From: Subtercola sp.
GTDB lineage: Bacteria > Actinomycetota > Actinomycetes > Actinomycetales > Microbacteriaceae
NCBI GenBank assembly: GCA_025463765.1
Contig: JAODBC010000093.1
Span: forward strand, 62,001-126,000
DNA: 64,000 nt
Reading direction: 5' to 3'
The notes below the pieces were generated by a model. The model saw only the letters and a list, made by a program, of their open reading frames with translations, searched no databases and was not told the DNA's origin. The position numbers were made by a program, and so were the translations under genes. Positions 47,588-59,136 of this stretch are shown piece by piece; within the stretch, counting starts at the first letter, position 1, and the number at the start of each line of letters is the position of its first letter.

Positions 47588-49498
47588 CTAGCCGATTGTT
47601 CGGCGGCGGCGCACCACGAATACGATAACTCCGGCGGCCACCAGGAGGGCGGCCCCCCCGATCGGCACCGCAACGTTCATGCCCGTGTTGGCGAGGTTCG
47701 ACCCGCTAGCAACGGGCGCCGATGTAGCGGTGGCTGACGGAGACGTCGACGGGCTCGGGCTCGAGCTGGGAGTCGGAGTCGGAGTCGTGGGAACGGCGAC
47801 AACCACGGGAACGATGGAACCGACCGATCCGTCGGTGTTCAGCATCACAGCCCGCTGTTGCGGGTTCGTGAAGTCGAACAGCGGGCTGAGCGAGCCTGCT
47901 CGAGTGTCAAAGGAGCCGTCGCCGAGGCTGCCCGTAGACCAGTTCTGCTCGATGAACTGTGTGATCGATGTCTGTTCGATGGCGGTGTGATCGATGTTGT
48001 TCTGCTTGGTCCAAGGCGAGATGACCAGGAAGGGCAGGCGCGGGCCGGGGCCGCAGCGGTCGAGGTAGCCGTTGGCCGCCGCGGGGCCGTTCTGGCACAT
48101 CGGCTGGTCGCCCACAGGGCTCGCGGGTGCTGGCGGTGTGTACACCGCGGAGTCGGTCGAACCGTTGAGGATCGTCGGTGCCGCGTGGTCGTACCATCCG
48201 TCGGAGTCGTCGTAGTTGATGACGATCGCGGTGCTCGGCCAGGCGCTCGATGACTCGATGGCGTTGATCTCCTTGATCAGGAAGTTCTGCTCATCGATCG
48301 GGTCTGAGTAGTTGGCGTGGCCATCCTGGTACTCCGGTGCCTTCACGAAGGAAACGGCGGGGAGGTTGTTGTCGGCAAGGGCGGTGTCGAAGCTGCTCAC
48401 GTCGTACTGGTGATTGGCCTGGTCGGTCTTGCCGATCATCGCGTTTGACGATGGCGCCAGGTGGTGCGGGTTCGACGTGGATGCGTAGTACTGGAACGGC
48501 GAGTGGTGGGGCGAGTAGTCGACCGACGAAGCACCATTCACGTTCGCGTGCGTCGTTCCTGCGCAGGAGGCCGGGGTGCTTCCGTCAGACGGTGTGCTCG
48601 GCGTGAATCCACCCTGGAACCAGCCCCAGGTGACATTCTTCGCGTTCAGCAGGTCGCCGATGTTCTGGCCTTGCATCTGCACCGTGGGATTTCCGCCCGT
48701 GGTCTTGGCGGTCGAGTTGTCTGAGCAGTCGTCGTAGTAGGGGTCTGGGTCGTTGATGACCGTGCCGACACCGGATGCATCGGGCGACTGGATGTCGTAC
48801 GCGCTGGCCGTCGGCGCGCCGGTGAGTGAGTTCACGGCAACTCCGCCGTGCGTCTGCCCCGCGATCAGGTTCAGCGCACCGGGAGTCGACGGCCCGAAGA
48901 CCGAGGCCCACGCGTTGTCGCTCATCGTGTAGTTCTGGGCGTAGTTCCAGAGCCCCGTCACGGTGTTGCCGTCGTAGTAGTTCATGACGAGGCCGGGTGT
49001 GTCGTACACGGTGGTCGCGCCACTCTTGCACGGCTGTTCGGTGAACTGAACGAACTTGTCCATGGCGCCGCCGTTCATGGCGAGCTGTTCGGCGCCGTAC
49101 TGGTGGTTCTGGTCGCAGGTCACTGCCTGGTCAGGAGTCAACCGAGCGGGTGCGTACTGGTTGGGGTTCGCCGTGAGCAGCGCAGGGTCGCTCACGAAGT
49201 TGTTCGATGTCGGCGTTCCGGCCGCTGCGGTGAAGGGAGTCTCTCCCGTGGCGTTCACCGCGTTCGGATACGTGCCGAAGTAGTGGTCGTACGAGATGTT
49301 CTCGTCGAACAGCACGACGACGTGCTGAATAGGTGTGGTGGTCGCCGCCAAAGTGTCGGTGGATCCGGTCGCAGCGAAGGCGCTCGTTGCGCTGACGCTG
49401 ATCACCGTAACGCCGGCCAGAGCCAGAAAGGCCGCGGCCGCGTAAGCGGTTCGGCGCCGGGCTTGGCCGTTGAAACGGCGCTGTGGCATGTCTGTCAT
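47588..49498 (-). CDS. Secreted phosphoesterase (phospholipase C/acid phosphatase family) with LAxTG cell-wall sorting signal
   Basis: Signal peptide; IQHVVVLFDENISYDHYFGTYPN; C-term LANTG + TM + RRRR. Confidence 0.92.
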   Translation of the reverse strand: MTDMPQRRFNGQARRRTAYAAAAFLALAGVTVISVSATSAFAATGSTDTLAATTTPIQHVVVLFDENISYDHYFGTYPNAVNATGETPFTAAAGTPTSNNFVSDPALLTANPNQYAPARLTPDQAVTCDQNHQYGAEQLAMNGGAMDKFVQFTEQPCKSGATTVYDTPGLVMNYYDGNTVTGLWNYAQNYTMSDNAWASVFGPSTPGALNLIAGQTHGGVAVNSLTGAPTASAYDIQSPDASGVGTVINDPDPYYDDCSDNSTAKTTGGNPTVQMQGQNIGDLLNAKNVTWGWFQGGFTPSTPSDGSTPASCAGTTHANVNGASSVDYSPHHSPFQYYASTSNPHHLAPSSNAMIGKTDQANHQYDVSSFDTALADNNLPAVSFVKAPEYQDGHANYSDPIDEQNFLIKEINAIESSSAWPSTAIVINYDDSDGWYDHAAPTILNGSTDSAVYTPPAPASPVGDQPMCQNGPAAANGYLDRCGPGPRLPFLVISPWTKQNNIDHTAIEQTSITQFIEQNWSTGSLGDGSFDTRAGSLSPLFDFTNPQQRAVMLNTDGSVGSIVPVVVAVPTTPTPTPSSSPSPSTSPSATATSAPVASGSNLANTGMNVAVPIGGAALLVAAGVIVFVVRRRRTIG

Positions 49499-49728
49499 CG
49501 ATCGACTCTCTTTCACTACGAGACGCCAGAATCGAACCTCGCCGAACGTGCTGGTCGACAAGATGTTCTGGGTACCTTGGCAGCGAACCCCAAGGTAGCG
49601 GCACGCAGACCACAAGCTACGCTCATGTGAACTACATGCTCCACGTCTCTCGCTCGACTTCCGGTTGACTTCACCAATCGTTCACCTAAAGCTCACCGTC
49701 GCGTGCACACAACGGGGGGCACGCTGAA

Positions 49729-50982
49729 TCAAGCGGTGAGCAACCCGCGCCCGAGATAGTCGCTCGGCCCACTCACGCCGGGAAGAGCATAGAAATAGCC
49801 TCCCCCGAACGGCGAGATGTAGTCGACAAGCGGCTCGTCGGCCAGCCGCTTCTGTATCGCCACGAACTGGTTCTCGAGATTCCGGTTGAAGGCGACGAAG
49901 ACGAGACCCATGTCGAGGTTGCCATTGGGGTCCATCCCTCCGTCGTAGTTATATGCCCGGCGCAGAATACGAGTGTCGAGCTCGGCCTGCGACCGGGAGT
50001 TCGCCACTCGGATATGAGCACTCAGAGGCACGGATTCACCTGTCGGATCGCTGCCGTAGTGAGGCTCGTCGAACTCCGCGGCGGCGGAGAGTGGCGCACC
50101 GGTGTCTCGCCGCCGGCCGATCATGTTCTCCTGCTCCTGGATGTTCACGCGGTCCCAGAATTCCACGAGCATCCGGATGCGGCGCACGACGTGATACGTA
50201 CCGCCTGCGGCCCAGCCGGGTTCCCCGTCGGATGCCCAGACGAGCTTCTGCATGAGGCCGGTGTCGGTCACGTCGGGGTTGCTGGTGCCGTCTTTGAACC
50301 CCATCAGGTTGCGTGGTGTTCCCTCAGGGCGCGGAACGGAGACGAAACCGTCCTGCCGCCAGCGAACCTGCATGGCACCTCGGGTTGCACGCGCGACGTC
50401 GCGCAGGGCGTGCAGAACGGTGTCGCTGTTCTGCGCGCAGATCTGCAACAGCAGATCTCCGTCGCACTCGTCACGCCGCAGGGCGTCGTTCGGGAAATCC
50501 TCCATCGTGCGAAGGAGAGCCGGTTTCACACCGCCCAGCCCGTATCGGCCGTCGAACAGGCTCGCGCCGACCGAGGCGGTGATCGTGAGGCTGTCGGGCA
50601 CGACGGTGGGCCCGAGCACACCGGAATCGGCCGGAGGAGCGGAGATTCCAGTGGTCTGGGGCGTTCCGCCCGCCGTCAGAAAACGCGCGCGGTCGGTGAT
50701 CGCCTTGAATAGGTCGGTCAGTTCGGCCTTCGTGCCCGCGGTGATGTCGAACGAGACGAAGGCGGCCGAGCGTTGCGATGGTGTGAGGATTCCCTGCTGG
50801 TAGTCGCCCTCGAAATCGAGCCGCGCCCCGGGGTCGGCCGAGCCACCGCTGTTCGAGCCGCCGGCCGCGGGCGTCGCCGCCTCGGCTGCGAGCGGCGCGG
50901 GCGCCAGGGCTGCAAAGGGTGTCGCTATTCCGGCACCGACTAGCCCTGACAAGAAGGATCGTCGAGGGAGATCTGCACTCAT
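49729..50982 (-). CDS. efeB: Dyp-type peroxidase, EfeB-like, Tat-like signal
   Basis: LPRRSFLSGLVGAG; NLMGFKDGTSNP (GxxDG). Confidence 0.93.
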   Translation of the reverse strand: MSADLPRRSFLSGLVGAGIATPFAALAPAPLAAEAATPAAGGSNSGGSADPGARLDFEGDYQQGILTPSQRSAAFVSFDITAGTKAELTDLFKAITDRARFLTAGGTPQTTGISAPPADSGVLGPTVVPDSLTITASVGASLFDGRYGLGGVKPALLRTMEDFPNDALRRDECDGDLLLQICAQNSDTVLHALRDVARATRGAMQVRWRQDGFVSVPRPEGTPRNLMGFKDGTSNPDVTDTGLMQKLVWASDGEPGWAAGGTYHVVRRIRMLVEFWDRVNIQEQENMIGRRRDTGAPLSAAAEFDEPHYGSDPTGESVPLSAHIRVANSRSQAELDTRILRRAYNYDGGMDPNGNLDMGLVFVAFNRNLENQFVAIQKRLADEPLVDYISPFGGGYFYALPGVSGPSDYLGRGLLTA

Positions 50983-52214
50983 GCCCCGGCTCCTTGTCGT
51001 ACGTCGCAGATGGCCGCGACCGGAGCGAGCAGCTCGACCGTCTGGCTCAGCGTCGCATTGAGCTTCTCACGCTGGTCGCGGGTGATGGCGGCAAGCGGAG
51101 TCCACGAACCGTCGGGCTGGTGGTAGCTCTCGACGAGGGCGCTCGAACGGCCGAGCCAGTCATCGAGTGAGGCCAAATCGTATCCTCGGCTTGCAAGGAG
51201 GTCGCGCAGGGGTTTGACCGCTTGCGCGGTGCCGGTGATGTTGGCGTCGATGGTCGGGAACGTCGACCCCGAGCCGGCGTCATCTGTGCCGTTCAATTCT
51301 TCCTGCACGCTGTTCTCGAGAATCTCGTGTGACCGTAGGCCCACATCGAGTGGATCGAGCCGTGCCGAGGCAAACGCGCCCTGCAGCCCGACCGCGTCGG
51401 AGATGAGCTTCGCGCCGAACGGGTCGGCGGCGCTCACGGGTTGATTGCCCCACAGAATCGCCTCAATACGGTGGAACCCGGTCAGATCAGGGTCGGTGTC
51501 GGCGGTCAGTCCAGCAGCTGGGGTGCCGTTGATCGCCGTATCGGCGTCGCCAAACGCTCCGTAGGCCGCGCCGAGCTGTTCGTAGGTCACATGAGCGGCG
51601 ATCCACGCACGTTTCGCGGTCTCTCTGTCGCCCGACTGGATGCTCGACTCGAGCGCAGTTACGCCAGTCACCAGAACGGGTAGCTGCGAGGTGATCCACG
51701 CCGAATACTGCTGGGTCGGTGCATACAGGTCGTTGCGCGTGACCGGCACGATGCCCGGCGTGAGGTCAGACCGCGTCGCCGCGTTCGTGATGCTAACCGG
51801 CTTTCCTGAGGTGATCGGCGAATCTCCGCCGATGCACACGAACTCGTACGAACCATCGCCGAGCACCGCGGTAAGAGTCGCGCTTGCGTCGGGCCCGAGC
51901 CCCTCGAGCTCGGCATAGACGGCCGCCGTCCGGGCGTCCTGCAAGTAGACGTCCATGCTCGAGATCGAGCTGTTCTTCACGGTGAAGGTAAGGGCGCCGC
52001 CGGCCGAAGTGCTCCAGCCTTCGCCGCAATCATCGAGACCGGCTGTCACAGCGACGGATCCATCTGGTTCAACCAGATTCGACACGGCGGAGGAGCCCGA
52101 GCCGTTCTGCCCTGCTCGCCAGATGAGCACGGCTGCCACGACGACGATCACGGCGGCAACCGTGACGCAGACGACAACGACCCGGCGGGCCGGTCGACGG
52201 GCAAGAAAAGACAT
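50979..52214 (-). CDS. efeO: Iron uptake component EfeO (cupredoxin-like + M75 domain)
   Basis: GFHRIEAILWG (HxxE); overlaps efeB start (ATGA). Confidence 0.92.
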   Translation of the reverse strand: MSFLARRPARRVVVVCVTVAAVIVVVAAVLIWRAGQNGSGSSAVSNLVEPDGSVAVTAGLDDCGEGWSTSAGGALTFTVKNSSISSMDVYLQDARTAAVYAELEGLGPDASATLTAVLGDGSYEFVCIGGDSPITSGKPVSITNAATRSDLTPGIVPVTRNDLYAPTQQYSAWITSQLPVLVTGVTALESSIQSGDRETAKRAWIAAHVTYEQLGAAYGAFGDADTAINGTPAAGLTADTDPDLTGFHRIEAILWGNQPVSAADPFGAKLISDAVGLQGAFASARLDPLDVGLRSHEILENSVQEELNGTDDAGSGSTFPTIDANITGTAQAVKPLRDLLASRGYDLASLDDWLGRSSALVESYHQPDGSWTPLAAITRDQREKLNATLSQTVELLAPVAAICDVRQGAGA

Positions 52215-52260
52215 CCGACTCAAAATACGCCCTCAGGGCGACCGAGATGCTTCCCGAAGG

Positions 52261-52449
52261 TTAACTTCTGCTGAAGCTCGACTCGTTCGCGGCGCGTCGG
52301 GCAACGGAGATCCGTCCGGCGAACGCGAAGCCGTCCCCAAGTTCACGGAGCGTGTCGATGATCCGATCCACGAGCGCTTGCTCGAGGCCCCGCTCCTTCA
52401 CCTCACTGTCGACTGCGAGGAAGTGCAGAACGTAAGGGTCTTTGGTGAT
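52261..52449 (-). pseudogene. 3' fragment of DUF1016 (YhcG-type PDDEXK nuclease) gene
   Basis: TKDPYVLHFLAVDSEVKERGLEQALVDRIIDTLRELGDGFAFAGR then diverges and stops. Confidence 0.8.
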
Positions 52450-52510
52450 TGTTAACGCCAACTCAATATGGGGCCACGGCTGCCAACTGAAATAGGGCCA
52501 CGTGGTTTGT

Positions 52511-54477
<1,967 letters not shown>

Positions 54478-54545
54478 CTTCCATAATGGTTGGTGGTCCT
54501 GTTTTCAGTTGGCAAGACTGGCCCTGTCTTCAGTTGGCGTTATCA

Positions 54546-54871
54546 GGTGATCTGCTGCGCAAGATCGGAGTCGGTGCCGGTAAGGACCCGAGCGAAGTTT
54601 GACGGCGCCGCTTCGTAGTGGGTGTGCGCGCCCGTCTTGACGCGGTGCGAGAGAACGTTGCGGGACCACCCGTGAGCGAGTGACTGGTCCGCGTATCAGA
54701 TACGTAGGCTCTCGCCGTTGAGCCGGTCAAGCAGAATCGTGACGTGACCCCACCGCCGAGGTCGTTGTCGTCGCGCTGTTGAGCGGTGAACCGGGCTGCA
54801 TGCACCTGGTCTTTCAGTTCAGCGAGAGTGGCGTCATATGAGGATGGCACGGGGGTGTTCTCAGATACCAC
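54546..54871 (-). pseudogene. 5' fragment of the same DUF1016 gene, with deletion/frameshift and in-frame stop
   Basis: LAELKDQVHAARFTAQQR, then in another frame GHVTILLDRLNGESLRI*YADQSLAHGWSRNVLSHRVKTGAHTHYEAAPSNFARVLTGTDSDLAQQIT. Confidence 0.8.
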
Positions 54872-55500
54872 GATCAAGTGTGCCGCATCGAACCACGAAC
54901 TCCGGCCTTCCACGCAAGTGCGTTGACATATCGTCACATATATCAGTGCCGTCTGGATTCGGAGCGCCCCAATTGAATGTATGCTGCGTCGTCTCAGAAG
55001 TCCCGAGTCAAAGTCGTGAGGCACCAACGACCGCGAGATGAGTTTTCAGGACAAGGAGGTTCCGCTGGAATCGGGGGTTCACGTCGCCCCGCTGTCGCGA
55101 AGTGCCGTGTCTCAACAACCTTTACCTCTTCTAGACAGTCGTCGGATGACGTTTGCGGCCCTTGCGAGTCGCCTCGCGCTCCGCAGGGAGGCCCGGACAG
55201 GCATCCGCTGCGCCCTCAGTCGGTTCGACATGTCCAAGCCGGCTGCTTTCGTTGCTGGCGACCCAGGCGTTGATCGCAGCGACAGACTGAGCAAGTGCGA
55301 ACAGGTGACTACTTGGAGCCAGGGTTCGATTGAGGACACGAGTCATTAGACACGACACGTCGATCTCGGCGTCGGGGACATCGACCATCTCATAAACGCC
55401 TTTTTCACGTACCGCCGAGTTAGCGTTTCGCCGTCAGACCACTGGATCCGCTAGCAGCCGAAGCCCCTTTGCTCCACCTCCCAGCGCCCGGCGGGACCGC

Positions 55501-56859
55501 TTATGGGTGCAGAAGGGGCGCCTTGCGGTAGGAGGCTCCAATGTGATTGGAGGGGAGTCGATCGCCTGAGCCGTGGAGCTTTCGCCGAAGAGTGCCCGGT
55601 GTGTACTCGCGCTGGGAGATGCCTCGTCGCTGGAGCTCAGGGATCACGAAGTCGACGAAGTCGACAAGCGACGAGTTGCGCGTCGGAATGAGTACATTGA
55701 TCGCAGTGAGACCCGCGTGCTGCCAGTCTTGCAATTGGTCGGCGATCTGTTCGGGTGTGCCGATAAATAGGCCGTTCTTGCTTCGTACTTCGACGATTTC
55801 GGCGAGAGTCGGGTTGTAGCCGGGTGGGAAAGCCGCCAGAATAGCGTCGAAGATGCCGGTGATGCCTGGTTTGGTCCATTCGGAGAGCGGAACCGAGGGG
55901 TCGAGCTTGGTGAGATCCATACCGACATACCCCGAAAGCTTGGAAGCCATTCCTTCGATGTTCAGGTACGAGAACATCTCATCGGCCTTGCGATTGGCCT
56001 CCTCTTCGGTGCTGCCGACGATGAACGTGAACGCCTGTGTGAAATACAGATCGTCGGGCTTGCGGCCTGCGCTCACGGCGCGCGCGCGAATGTCGTCGAT
56101 CAGCGTTTTGGCTGACTTCGGGTCTGCGGAATTGATGAACGTGGCCTCGCCATGGGTCGCGGCGAAGGTGCGACCGGCCTCCGAACTGCCTGCCTGAAAG
56201 ATGACCGGGCTGCGCTGCGGCGACGGCTCGACCATGTGCGGGCCGGTCACTTGGTAACGCGTGCCGACGTGGTCGATTTGGCGTACGTGCGCCGGATCTG
56301 CCCAGACGCCGGTCTCGCGGTCGTGAACGATGGCCTGGTCATCCCATGATCCCTCCCACAGCTTGTAGACGACCTCCATGTATTCGTCGGCCCAGGCGTA
56401 TCGATCAGCGTGCGACGGCACACCTGGCTGTCCGAAGTTCTTCCACGCCTCGTCGCTGTACGAGGTCACGACGTTCCAGCCGATGCGTCCCTTCGTGAGG
56501 TGATCGAGTGTGCTCATCCGCCTGGCCAGCTGAAACGGGTGGTCTTGCAGAATCGATCCGGTGACAACGAACCCGAGGTTCTCGGTGACCGTCGCCATCG
56601 CCGGAATGAGGCTGGTCGGGTCGTTTTGAATCAGAATGCCTTCGCGCACGTTCGCATCGAAGTCGCCGCCGAGCCCGATCGCGTCGGCGAACATGATGGT
56701 GTCGAGACATCCTCTTTCGGCGATACGGGCCAAGTCGAGCCAGCTGTCCATCGAGTTGAGAGCTCGGTGTTCGACGGCGTCGGGCACGCGCCACATACCC
56801 TGCAGCGTGTGCGACGGCGTGAATTCGGTGAAAGCATTGATCACGAGTGTTGAGCGCAT
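55501..56859 (-). CDS. LLM-class flavin-dependent monooxygenase (NtaA/SnaA/DszA-type)
   Basis: GLDTIMFADAIGLGG-type N-terminus; DHLTKGRIGWNVVTSY; PVIFQAGSSEAGRTFAA. Confidence 0.95.
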   Translation of the reverse strand: MRSTLVINAFTEFTPSHTLQGMWRVPDAVEHRALNSMDSWLDLARIAERGCLDTIMFADAIGLGGDFDANVREGILIQNDPTSLIPAMATVTENLGFVVTGSILQDHPFQLARRMSTLDHLTKGRIGWNVVTSYSDEAWKNFGQPGVPSHADRYAWADEYMEVVYKLWEGSWDDQAIVHDRETGVWADPAHVRQIDHVGTRYQVTGPHMVEPSPQRSPVIFQAGSSEAGRTFAATHGEATFINSADPKSAKTLIDDIRARAVSAGRKPDDLYFTQAFTFIVGSTEEEANRKADEMFSYLNIEGMASKLSGYVGMDLTKLDPSVPLSEWTKPGITGIFDAILAAFPPGYNPTLAEIVEVRSKNGLFIGTPEQIADQLQDWQHAGLTAINVLIPTRNSSLVDFVDFVIPELQRRGISQREYTPGTLRRKLHGSGDRLPSNHIGASYRKAPLLHP

Positions 56860-56896
56860 TGATTCTTCTCCAGATTGTGCGGGCGACGGGGTCGGG

Positions 56897-58012
56897 TCAG
56901 AGGTGGTGCATCAAAAACGAGATGTCTGTCGGCGGCTGTTCGTGCATGACGAGAGCAGCTGCGGCCTCACCGAAGGCCGGAGCGAACTTGAAGCCGATTC
57001 CCGACATTCCGACGGCCAGCACGACGCGGTCCGAGGTCGCCTGGATGACGGGTCTTCCATCCGCGACATATCCCTCGAAGTAGGCGTTCACGCGCACGGG
57101 GTGGCGGCGCAGGGCCGGAAAGTGCTCACGCACGAGATCGTCGAAGGGAGCAACCTCGGCCGGAGTCACGAAATAGTCCTGCTCGTGGGGGATGTCTGTG
57201 ATCGACGTCTGGCTGGTGCCCGCCCAGCCGAGCTTGAGAAAGCGGCCGTCGCTGCTGGGCACCCCGTAATACTGGCGATCACGGGTGCGCGAGAAGACGG
57301 TGAGAGGGCGAAACGGATCGCCGTTCGGGAGCGCGAACCACGCCGAGACCGGCTTGTGCACCTGAACGATCGCCCGAGTCGTCGGAGCGAGTTCACGCGC
57401 CCAGGCGCCGACCGAGACGACGACGCGGTCGAACCGATAGTCGCGCGCGGTGGTGCAGATCGCCACCCCGCCTGCGTCGTCGTCGATCGACAGTACCCTC
57501 TCGCCGGAGTGCAGGATCGCGCCGCGGGCCACCGCGGCCTCTGCAGTGAGCGGATTGACGAGCTCAGACCGGATGACGCCACCGTCGCGATCGAGAATAC
57601 CCAGGTCGTCGTCTTTGATCAGCTGAAACGGAAACAGTCGCCGAAGAGCGGCGGGTTCGAGTACTTCCACCGGAGCTGACATCGTCTTGGCTTGAGAAAG
57701 CACGCTGTGCATCTCGGGATCATCAGAGGGGCCGAGGGTGAGGTGACCGTGGAACGTACGAAGGGCCACGCCGACCTCTGCCTCGAGGGATTCGAAGCCC
57801 CGGAAAGCCCGCTCGGCGAGCCCCGCCCATCCGGCACCGCTTCCCGTGACGCGGCGAAAAATTCGCCCTTCGCCGCCAGCAGCGCCAGAGGAGTGGCCCG
57901 GCTCGAACGTCTCGAATCCGTGAACCTCGACGTCGCTCCGACAGGCGAGACGGTGCATCGTCTGGGCGCCGATCGTGCCGATTCCGATCACCGCGATCTT
58001 CACAGGATTCAT
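56897..58012 (-). CDS. FAD-dependent oxidase, sarcosine/N-methyltryptophan oxidase-like
   Basis: IAVIGIGTIGAQTMHRLA; VVVSVGAWARELAP; MSGIGFKFAPAFGEAAA. Confidence 0.92.
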   Translation of the reverse strand: MNPVKIAVIGIGTIGAQTMHRLACRSDVEVHGFETFEPGHSSGAAGGEGRIFRRVTGSGAGWAGLAERAFRGFESLEAEVGVALRTFHGHLTLGPSDDPEMHSVLSQAKTMSAPVEVLEPAALRRLFPFQLIKDDDLGILDRDGGVIRSELVNPLTAEAAVARGAILHSGERVLSIDDDAGGVAICTTARDYRFDRVVVSVGAWARELAPTTRAIVQVHKPVSAWFALPNGDPFRPLTVFSRTRDRQYYGVPSSDGRFLKLGWAGTSQTSITDIPHEQDYFVTPAEVAPFDDLVREHFPALRRHPVRVNAYFEGYVADGRPVIQATSDRVVLAVGMSGIGFKFAPAFGEAAAALVMHEQPPTDISFLMHHL

Positions 58013-58209
58013 CCGCGTAGGCTATCAGACGGTCCGGCATGTAACACGCCATGCCGCATTGTAGATCTTACCACGCGTGAACATGCCCACAGATTCAGAT
58101 CGAAACACAACCCGTCTAGCGTGATCGAAATCCGGTGCATCGATCCGAACGCGGTGGATGGCGGCGAAATCCGCCACCACACCCGGTGCCCCGGCGACAA
58201 GGAGTTGTC

Positions 58210-58992
58210 ATGCCTACAGCAATCGACATGAAGGTCTATATCCTCGCGTGCGGCGCGCTCGGTATGGAACGACGCCTTCTTCTGCCCTCGGCGAATGGTG
58301 GTTCGGCGAGCCGCGATTCGGAATGGATCGAGTGCCCGGTGCACGCCGTTCTGATCGAGCATCCACAGGGCCTCATGCTCTGGGACTGCGCGGTCTCGCC
58401 GGGATGGCAGAGCGAGTGGGGAGAAGAGCAGAAGCGACTCATGCCCTACGAGTTCGCTTCGACCGCGGATCACCTCACCTCGCAGCTCGCAAATCTGGGA
58501 TACTCGCCGGCTGACATCGATCTGCTGGTTCTGAGTCATTTCCACGTCGATCATGCCGGAAATGTCGGCTTGTTCCGCGATTCGGCAACTCGGTTGATCG
58601 TGCAGGAGGCAGAATTGGCGTCGGTCGTCGCCGACAGCAACTACCCGGCTAGAGCTGCAATCCTGGCTTGCGAGTTCACCACCATTCGCGGGGACCACGA
58701 AATTCTGCCGGGTGTACGGGTTCTCTCGACTCCCGGCCACACTCCGGGACTAATGAGCCTCGTCGTCGATCTCGCGAACGACGGTCCGATCATCTTCGCC
58801 TCAGACGCGATCTACCTCTCCGAGTCGATCGAGACGCGAAATTTTGGTGCCGCAGTGTGGAACGGTGAGGAGTGGGCGTCTTCTCTGGATCGGGTGGTGG
58901 GGCTTGCTGAGAAGCTGAACGCTCGACTCGTGTTCGGGCACGATGCAGAGCAGCGCCGTACTTTGCGCCATTCCCCGGACTTCTACAGCTGA
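58210..58992 (+). CDS. MBL-fold hydrolase, N-acylhomoserine-lactonase-like subfamily
   Basis: LSHFHVDHAGNVG; STPGHTPG; MLWDCAV. Confidence 0.9.
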   Translation: MPTAIDMKVYILACGALGMERRLLLPSANGGSASRDSEWIECPVHAVLIEHPQGLMLWDCAVSPGWQSEWGEEQKRLMPYEFASTADHLTSQLANLGYSPADIDLLVLSHFHVDHAGNVGLFRDSATRLIVQEAELASVVADSNYPARAAILACEFTTIRGDHEILPGVRVLSTPGHTPGLMSLVVDLANDGPIIFASDAIYLSESIETRNFGAAVWNGEEWASSLDRVVGLAEKLNARLVFGHDAEQRRTLRHSPDFYS

Positions 58993-59136
58993 GCCGCTCA
59001 TCGATGCCGCCATGTAACCAGTTTGTTAATTGTGCTGGTCAGCCCGAATCGACTTGAGCGCCGGAGCTAGTGTGGAGAAATACCGTTCCACATTGCGGAG
59101 CGCCTGTGCCAAATTCGGTTTCACGAGGAGAAGATC

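Noticed and set aside
54901-54960. ACATAT-rich repeat (tgacatatcgtcacatatatca) as a regulator box
   Set aside because: Lies in a decayed region with no convincing downstream gene; short repeat likely chance.
55038-55388. Overlapping ~75-103-aa ORFs on both strands in the scar region
   Set aside because: No recognisable domain or RBS; mutually overlapping frames.
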